From: Saposhnikovia divaricata
Lineage: Eukaryota > Streptophyta > Magnoliopsida > Apiales > Apiaceae
Direction: 5' to 3'
DNA: 64,000 nt
Assembly: GCA_036435485.1 (NCBI GenBank)
Contig: CM071598.1
Span: forward strand, 102,980,501 to 103,044,500
The notes under the pieces were generated by a model. The model searched no databases. It was not told the origin of the DNA and saw only the letters and a program-made list of their open reading frames with translations. Below are positions 57,154-64,000 of this stretch, in pieces (the stretch's first letter is position 1; each line of letters opens with the position of its first letter). The position numbers were made by a program, and so were the translations under genes.

Positions 57154-57779
57154 GAGAGCAGTAGACAAGAAGAACAAGGAAAGAAACTGATGGCGGTGGT
57201 GATATAATATCACAGGGGTAAAGATGTCTTTTGGCAATTTCTGAAAAACTATTAAAAATAATTCTATTTTTACCCTTTTTAAATTCGAAATAAATTAGGA
57301 AATTAGGGATTAAATAATTTTTAAAATTATAAAATAAAGTTTATGAAATTACAGACCTCCCCATATTTTTTTAAAATAATTTTGGGATCAAAAATGAATT
57401 TTATATGATTTTTATAAGTTTAACATCTTTAAATGGAATAAAGCTTTTTAAATAATTTTAAAATACTTACGCACATAATTAAATACTCCCAAAAATTATA
57501 AAAACTAAATAATATCATAAAGATGATAATGTAAAAGATTTCATGATTTAAAACAAATCCAATGATTTTATAAGATTTTTGGAAGATTAAAAATGCCCTT
57601 TAAAATACTTTAAATGCTCTAAAAATACAAATAAAATTCCACGAGCATATACCAATCATCATATAATCACATAATCATGATTTCACATATATTTTACCTT
57701 CACAAAATATGCACATCACATAATTTTCATTTAGCAACTAAATAAACATTTAAATAATTACGCCAATTTCTAGGTTACA
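55641..57779 (-). repeat. Right part of the old Tekay-like LTR split by SIRE
   Basis: On the minus strand it starts TGTAACCTAGAAATTGGCG at 57779, comparable with TATAACGCCTTAGAAATT in the young Tekay LTR. It then follows the same layout: AATTATGTGATGTGC-like start, AAATCATGAAATCTTTTA, AAAATTCATTTTTGATCC, then a GA/CT-rich stretch. It is interrupted at 55645 by SIRE and continues at 41643. It is clearly more diverged than the solo LTR at 58468. No ORF is credible. Confidence 0.65.
57070..57151. repeat. (GA)n microsatellite
   Basis: Nearly pure GA repeat with a few interruptions, inside the Tekay-like LTR. The 78-codon frame on the other strand is just this repeat. Confidence 0.9.
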
Positions 57780-57854
57780 AAAAAAATCCAAACTACACAA
57801 ATCCAAACTTAATCCACAATTCAAACTTTAATCCAATAAATTTTAATCCTAATA

Positions 57855-58072
57855 ATTTGAAAATTATCCACAAATTCGAACCCTAATAGAAAATTATCCA
57901 CAAATTCGAACCCTAATTCGAAAATTATACACAAATTCGAACCCTAATTCGAAAATTATCCACAAATTCGAACCCTAATTCGAAAATTATACACAAATTC
58001 GAACCCTAATTCGAAAAATTATCAACAAATTCGAACCCTAATTCGAAAATTATCCACAAATTCGAACCTTAT
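57855..58072. repeat. Minisatellite, about 31-bp unit, about seven copies
   Basis: Unit CACAAATTCGAACCCTAATT followed by CGAAAATTATC/AC. The second copy is shortened. It lies just outside the start of the Tekay-like LTR. A TACA(TACA)n microsatellite follows at about 58070-58150. Confidence 0.9.
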
Positions 58073-58462
58073 ATACATACATGCATACATGTACACAAAT
58101 CTACAATTAGATGATTTCGGTGATATATACATACATACATACATACATGTACACAAATCTACACACATCTTAACAATTAGATGACATATAGATACAAGAA
58201 ATAGACACGAAATTACTCACTTTATATGAAGAAATGATGAAATTGATGATGATTTACTTCCGATTCCGGTGGATTTGCGATTTCCGGTGGTTTGTGGATG
58301 ATTTACTAACTTAATATTTTTTAAAATAATGTATATGCAACCACAATACGCTATATTATGTTTTGTGTAAAATAAACCTGGTTTTGTCAAAAAAACCGTT
58401 TACACTATATAGTATAACGTATTACGCTATATTATATAACGTAAGTTTAAACCGGCACGTGA
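58073..58462. other. Host-like AT-rich DNA left of the solo LTR
   Basis: TACA microsatellites, then CTCCGGTGG-type repeats (TTCCGGTGGATTTGCG, TTTCCGGTGGTTTG) near 58262, and ACGCTATATTATATAACGTA motifs at 58395-58445 that recur in inverted form right of the LTR. No gene seen. Confidence 0.5.
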
Positions 58463-58467
58463 CAGCA

Positions 58468-61400
58468 TATAACGACCTAGAAAATTTCGATATTTTTTTA
58501 TAATATTTATTTAATTATAAAATATATTATGTGAATATTGTTGTAAAGGTGTAATGTGTGTGAGATGTTGTTTATGTGATTATTTGATGATTTGGGTAAG
58601 CTGTGAAGATTGGTGTATTTTTATTTTTATTTTTGAGGATTTAAATATATTTAAATCATGCATTTTTTATCCTCTGTAAATTTTATAAAATTATCAGAGG
58701 AATTACAAATCATGAAATCTTTTGTAATATTATCTTTATAATATTATTTAGTTTTTAAAATGGTTGGGTGAATTAATTTGGGAGTTTTAGTATTTTAAAA
58801 TGATTTTAAGAGTTTTATGGTATTTAAAGGATCAAAACTTGAAAAATTCATATTTAATTCATTTTTGATCCGAAAAATATTTTAAAAATATATGGTTAGT
58901 CGTTAAGTGCAATTATTATTGGTTGCATAATCTTTGAAGTATATATGGTTTTATTAGTTGAGAATGTCTATGTGTTAAATGTATAAAGTCGAGTTATAGT
59001 ATTTATTGGATATTATACTTGTCGAGTATTTGGTGGTAAATTATATGTGGTGGTGAGCTATTTGTATAATTTTAAAATGTGATTTATATCAAAGAGTAAT
59101 TGTTAGAATTATTTTATTATGTGTTTATCTGCGAGGAGTTGCAATGAGATCACAAGTCTTAAGTGTCAATATTTAAGGACTGGTGTAATTCTCTGCAACT
59201 AGTTCCTCGGGCTTACGAATACCAATGATTAATTGCCACAAGTATAATTAATATGCTCCAGTGGTATGATCATTGATATAGCGTAAGTAATAGTTAGTGC
59301 TAGGGGTTGTTCCCTAGGGCTTACGAACATCAATGATTGATTGTCACGTGTATCATTAAAATGCGTGAGAAATACGATCATTGGTGTAGCGTAAGTAGTA
59401 GTTAATGCTAATATAAATTTCTTATGTGCTAGTTACCGTATGTTCGGGCGGGTACTTTTCATTAATTGTTTACTTTTATGTTGCTGCAAGTTGAGGCAGC
59501 TTTATTTTTGTAAAAGCAGGGCTGAAATTGTTTTTGATTGATATTGAGGGGCTGTGCCCATAGTCCGATAAACGAATACTTCATTTATTTAAAGTCTATT
59601 TAAATTATTTGATTTCAATGCTTGAAAGTATGTTATGATTTCTAAGGATTTAATTATAAGTGACGATGGATTATTTCGAGAATATATCGTGGTTTTAAAT
59701 ATTAAGTGGTTGTATTGTTTTGAAATGGTTATGTGATGTGTTTATGTGACTTAGTTGAGTATAGTAAGACTATTATGTGAAAATGAATGCATATGTCTAT
59801 ATGTATTGTATATGTAAGCGTTATAGGACGCGCATGGGTAGAATAGAGCCAACGATGAGGTTTTGCTTGAATTATTACTGAAACTATATTTGACATTGTA
59901 AAGGTTCGAGTAGGAGACTTGGCTAAGAGCAGTGCGGGTAAACGGAAAGTCAAACAGAGGAATAATAATCAAGTCAACGGGTGTGCTGGCGTGGAGTTAA
60001 TAAAGTATGAAAGAAAGATAGAAGTAGAGTCGAGTAAGAAGACCAGCATGAAAAGTGTGGAGATTAGCGAGAAGTTGAATTAGAGATCCATCATTAGGAT
60101 CGAGAACTCCGTAAGTTGAGGCAAGTGTTTGCTCTTCACTTATCTTTCAAGTGATGCAATTCATTCCTCCTGTCGTGCAATGTAGTTTGGTCAAATGAGT
60201 TTAGAAAATGATATACTTCCTAGTTAGCATGGAAATGTTTATTTTCCCTACCTCTAATTCGAATACCAAGTTTTTAAAAGAACCTTAAATATAATTTTTC
60301 CCGCTTAAATACTTTACTCAAGCTATGACATTGGATTCCTCAACTGAATACTTTTTCTTTTATTTTCTTCAAAAATGTTTAAAAGACGTTCTAAATAGAG
60401 AGAATCCAAGTTTAAAATTTCCACGAATACCTGTTAATAAAATTCTTGATTTTTCACATAATTTCTCCAGTGGACCCCCTTTATGGAAATGTTTCCTTCA
60501 AACTGATTTGCAACTAACTATCCTGCAATTATTTAACAATTAATCGTTTAAACTACTTTAATCGTTTATGTCAGTTAAGCCTTGCAATGTGTTGAAAATT
60601 TTCTTAAAAGCGTAGGGCTTGCCTATGTCCTCACTCTAGCATAGAATTTCATATGTCGATAATCTGGTTGCTATTTATATTTCTTATCTTTGCCCAAGTC
60701 GATTTACTCTTTAATCAAGTTAATGACAATGTTCCTCAATACTCATATCTATCTTGTCGATACCTATTCGAATTGTCATTCTTTATATTCCCCACCCTAG
60801 TTGGTATCGAACTTGTCGATATCTTTTAAAAATCTTGATTGTTCATTTGCTCCCTGTAGTGTATCGAACTTGTCGATACTAAATGATGTTGTTGTTTCTT
60901 ATTAACTCTTAATCTTGAGTTATTATTCTGGACGTGAGTTTCCAGTTGTTTGGAGATCAAGGGTTGTCGATTGTCCCGACACCTAGTGTGGATGATTTAG
61001 AATTGGAAATGTTTTTAAATGTGGCCCTTGGGCGGTAAAACCCTTCGGGGTGGGACCAGATTCGTGGTCGAAAGTTAAGGCCAATGTGTGCCATGGATCC
61101 AATTAAGGACATTGCTGTGTGCGTTCGTCCGGGGTTAGTGCGTGACTGATCAGCAGCCTAATCTTATTGTTTTTTTTAAATATAAATAAAAATTCCAATT
61201 CTAATCTATACTCTGAGGTTGAGATGTTCAGTTCTTGATTTCTTGGAAGTCTGTTTGGATAATAATTTAATATCAGAATTCTTATCAATTCTAGTTTCTG
61301 ATGCATCTTGTGAATGGTGAATTTTTGGCCCTTGTGGCAATCTAAAAGTTGATAAAATTGATATCGTTAAAGTTTGATTCCCTTGAAGTCTATAATGCAC

Positions 61401-61959
61401 ATTTTGGTTGAACAAAACTCTTATCTATTCCAATTTCCGTTGCACCTTATAAATGGTGAATTAGTGGCTCTCGTGGCAACTCAAGAGTAATATCACAGAT
61501 TCTTTTATAGTATGAGTTGAAATTCCTTGTATCAGATTTGTTTGATATTGAAATTTCTATCACTTTATGTACTTGCTGAGCATTGTTGGCTCACTCTTGC
61601 TTTTGTCTATTTTTCTCAGTTAATAGTGGAGTTAAGTAACCCTAGTAGTGGACATTGAGTATTGATCTCCGGGTAGCGAGAAGAGGCAGTCGAGTTATAG
61701 ACTTCGCCAGACAGTGGATTGCGAATTGTCAAGGTTGGAGATATAGTTAGATAGTGATTTCACTTATTCACAAATGTATATTTTTATTATTCTGAGATTG
61801 AGTTGTAGTAATGTAATGCGATAGTTTGTTTCATACCATAACCTGTAAGAGATCTTGGTTTAAGGGGTTTTTATTAATGTTGTTTATTTTCAGAGATGTA
61901 TAATATTTTTTATTTGTTGGTGGCCCCATATCTGTACCCCGGATTTTTGGGATGCTACA
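58468..61959 (+). mobile_element. Solo LTR of the Tekay family, 3,492 bp
   Basis: Runs TATAACGACC...GGATGCTACA and is flanked by the perfect 5-bp duplication CAGCA (58463-58467 and 61960-61964), with no internal region. It has the same length class and the same TA...CA ends as the LTR at 7457-10956. A strong match is 61030-61150 against the reverse complement of 8100-8220. It is the product of recombination between two LTRs of one element. The short frames inside are random. Confidence 0.93.
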
Positions 61960-61964
61960 CAGCA

Positions 61965-62279
61965 CGTGGCAGATTTAGGGATAAAAAGGTAAAAAGGCTT
62001 ACGCTGTATAATATAGCGTACTACACTATATAATATAGCGTATACTTTTAAATCCCAGCGGTCTATATCTTTAGTGGATGGTTATAGATGAGTTGGATCA
62101 ATATTCAAAAATATCCAACTGTGGCTGTAGAAGAGAACCCAAAAATATCCAACTGTGGCTGTAGAAGAGGACCCATATATATATAAATATAAATCGAAAT
62201 AGTTATAAAAATATTTTTATAAAAATATTTTATTAGTTTATAAGTTTATAGTATTGTGGAGAAATTAATTTATAAGTTT
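61965..62279. other. Host-like DNA right of the solo LTR
   Basis: Contains GCTTACGCTGTATAATATAGCGTA (an inverted partner of 58420-58445), a second TATAATATAGCGTA, and a short direct repeat AATATCCAACTGTGGCTGTAGAAGAG at about 62110 and 62145. No gene. Confidence 0.5.
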
Positions 62280-62950
62280 ATAAGTAGTCAACGAACTAGT
62301 TGACTGGGAAATTACAGAACCAAATTAATTTTTTTTTCTGACATTTTGCCAGTAACATTAAAAAGGATGGATCTTGACATCCATAGGGTTGTATTGTCGA
62401 GAAATATTTTTTTAAAAATCAAAACGCAAAATCCTGACGAAACACTCTTTAGGGGTTATGGTGAACGAACTAGTTGACCGAAAAATTACCGAACCAAATA
62501 AATTTTTTTTCCGAAATTTTGCCAGTAACATTAAAAAGGATGGATCTTGACATCCGTAGGGTTGTATTGTTGAGAAATATTTTTTAAAAAATCAAAACGC
62601 GAAATCCTGACGAAACACTCTTTAGGGGTTATGGTCAACAAACTAGTTGACCGGGAAATTACCGAACCAAATTAATTTTTTTTACGAAATATTTCCAGTA
62701 ACATTAAAAATGATGGATCTTGACATCCGTAGGGTTGTATTGTCGAGAAATATTTTTTAAAAAATCGAAACGCAAAATCGTGACGAAACACTCTTTAGGG
62801 GTTATGGTCCACGAACTAGTTGACCGGGAAATTACCGAACCAAATTAAAATTTTTTTTCCAAAATTTTGCCAGTAACATTAAAAAGGATGGATCTTGACA
62901 TTTTTTAATAAATTGAAACGCGAAACATTGATAATATTGTTACTAACATT
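62280..62950. repeat. Satellite-like tandem repeat, about 173 bp, four copies
   Basis: The landmark GAACTAGTTGAC occurs at about 62293, 62467, 62640 and 62813, spaced 173-174 bp. Each unit also carries GCCAGTAACATTAAAAAGGA, TGGATCTTGACATCC, AGGGTTGTATTGT and CGAAACACTCTTTAGGGGTT. The last unit is truncated by a deletion after GATCTTGACAT. Confidence 0.93.
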
Positions 62951-63157
62951 TATCCGAATTAAGTTCTAATAAAATTCAATTCGAATGAAATATTTAACTT
63001 CCCTCTAGAACCTCATTTTGGCCATCTGAATATTTCATTTCCCTCCAATGTCTATTTTTCGTTTCCCCATTTTTTTCACTTCCCCCTTAAATTTGAGGTT
63101 TCAGTTTTCACTTCCCTCTCGTGTCCAAAAAATTAAAACACACAGACACCTTCCATT

Positions 63158-63168
63158 CATATATATCG
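63158..63168 (+). promoter_or_regulatory. Possible TATA box of a host gene
   Basis: CATATATATC in a pyrimidine-rich setting. It is followed by a leader-like stretch ending TTCAAG|GTCTGTG at 63261, a plausible first-exon donor. Confidence 0.3.
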
Positions 63169-63265
63169 GGTATGGAGTTCTCTTTTCCCACTTGGTTAGG
63201 GTTTTTTCATTGTCCTCTTCTTCCCAATTTCCTATTCAGGACCTCTCCACCTTCAATTTCAAGGT

Positions 63266-63308
63266 CTGTGTGTGTGTGTGTGTGTGTGTGTTTGTATGTG
63301 TGCGTGTG
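63266..63308. repeat. (GT)n microsatellite
   Basis: Run of GT with interruptions, probably in the first intron of the gene proposed here. Confidence 0.9.
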
Positions 63309-63629
63309 ATTCAGATTTATTTGATTTGTTCGATTTTGTTTGTCTGATTTTGTTTGATTTTGTTCGATATGATGTATATTCAATTTTATATGTATATGCT
63401 CTGTTTTCTTTGCTACGACAAAAAAAATTAACTGAGATATCTATCTAAACTTGGTTTATGCCTCTGTTTTGCACATTGTATTTCTGCCTCTGTTTTATCT
63501 AAGGTCAAAGTATTTTGTGATGCTATGAAACTTGGTTTGATTAAAAATTGGTTTGTGCTTATGTTTGGGTAGATATTTTGTAAAGGTTTGTACAAAACTC
63601 TTGTGCTCATTTGGTTTGTCCTCTTGTAG

Positions 63630-63835
63630 TCAACGGAATGGAAATCCTCGAAGATTACTTTAGCCGTGGTAAAATCATCATCTGTTTGACTTTCGACTTC
63701 ATATCAGGTACAATAGATGATGGTTTCACCACAGCAAAAATAATCCTTCGATTGGAACAAAGGTTTACTTGCTATGCGGAACCTCTGGTGCTTACAACAG
63801 AAGAAAAGAAGACAAGAGTTGGAGGCTTTATCTAA
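63630..63835 (+). CDS. Possible exon of an unrecognised host gene (partial)
   Basis: Preceded by a good acceptor (CTCTTGTAG at 63621-63629). The frame VNGMEILEDYFSRGKIIICL continues for 68 codons to a TAA at 63833-63835 and has no recognised domain. A second acceptor (CATCTTACAG, ending 63921) starts another candidate exon running to the window edge. The early stop means the real reading frame may be different or the transcript may be non-coding. The gene would continue to the right of the window. Confidence 0.25.
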
Positions 63836-64000
63836 ATGCATTCCTAACTATCTTGTCCATCTGTTATGAAGTTGTAAAATGTATTCTTGTGAACTATTTG
63901 TAACGTTTCCCCATCTTACAGGCCCTTGTCAAAGACTACGAGATTCAATCTTGAAAGTAATCCCAGCAGAGATTCATTGTGAGGATGTTTAATTAAAGTT

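Noticed and set aside
57001..57237. 78-codon frame rich in Leu-Ser
   Set aside because: It is the (GA)n microsatellite read on the other strand.

Overview
This is a window of plant nuclear DNA, almost certainly from a eudicot. The evidence is nested LTR retrotransposons of angiosperm lineages (Tekay/chromovirus, Tat, SIRE/Maximus), CACTA and hAT elements, plant-type MITEs, a Helitron end and a canonical plant MIR166 hairpin. I cannot name the species. There is no bacterial or viral operon-like system here. Roughly three quarters of the window is transposon sequence, and single-copy DNA is limited to about 11.8-17.5 kb, 30.2-33.2 kb and the last kilobase.

Layout. (1) 1-10956: a very young minus-strand Ty3/gypsy Tekay-type chromovirus with an uninterrupted gag-pol of about 1,550 codons and a small extra ORF before gag. 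Its 3' LTR runs off the left edge of the window. It sits inside the gag gene of a Tat-lineage element (10957-11835). (2) 11836-17545: host DNA holding a MIR166 precursor on the minus strand (13734-13872), a 656-bp hAT MITE with a perfect 8-bp target duplication, and several Stowaway-like and foldback elements. (3) 17634-30134: a complete Tat-lineage element (592-bp LTRs, TSD ACAGT) that interrupts a pogo/Emigrant-like MITE. It keeps gag, protease and RNase H scraps but has lost RT and integrase. A 5.3-kb CACTA transposon (19474-24806, TSD CAT) lies inside its 3' part and carries what looks like a captured host exon of a SMYD/SET protein. (4) 30227-33224: AT-rich DNA with Helitron-type repeats ending at 32184. 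(5) 33225-41643: a second Tat fragment, an LTR-like block, a truncated CACTA with a broken TNP2 transposase (37170-39156), MITEs and a 313-bp TRIM. (6) 41644-55640: a 14-kb copia SIRE/Maximus element (TSD CTCAC) with 1.5-kb LTRs, decayed gag-pol and a long decayed envelope-position ORF. It splits an older Tekay-like LTR. (7) 58468-61959: a solo LTR of the same family as the left-hand Tekay element (TSD CAGCA). (8) 62280-62950: four tandem units of about 173 bp. (9) 63150-64000: the possible start of a host gene, cut by the window edge.

Insertion order. By eye, the Tekay LTRs differ at about 2 of 1,600 shared positions, the SIRE LTRs at about 16 of 1,514 plus a 10-bp indel, and the Tat LTRs at about 20 of 592. 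This suggests Tat first, then SIRE, then Tekay. The genes here do not form a pathway. The one clearly functional host locus is MIR166. The most unusual features are the palindrome array shared by the SIRE LTR and the region before its envelope-position ORF, the captured exon with intact splice signals in the CACTA, and the pre-gag coiled-coil ORF of the Tekay element.
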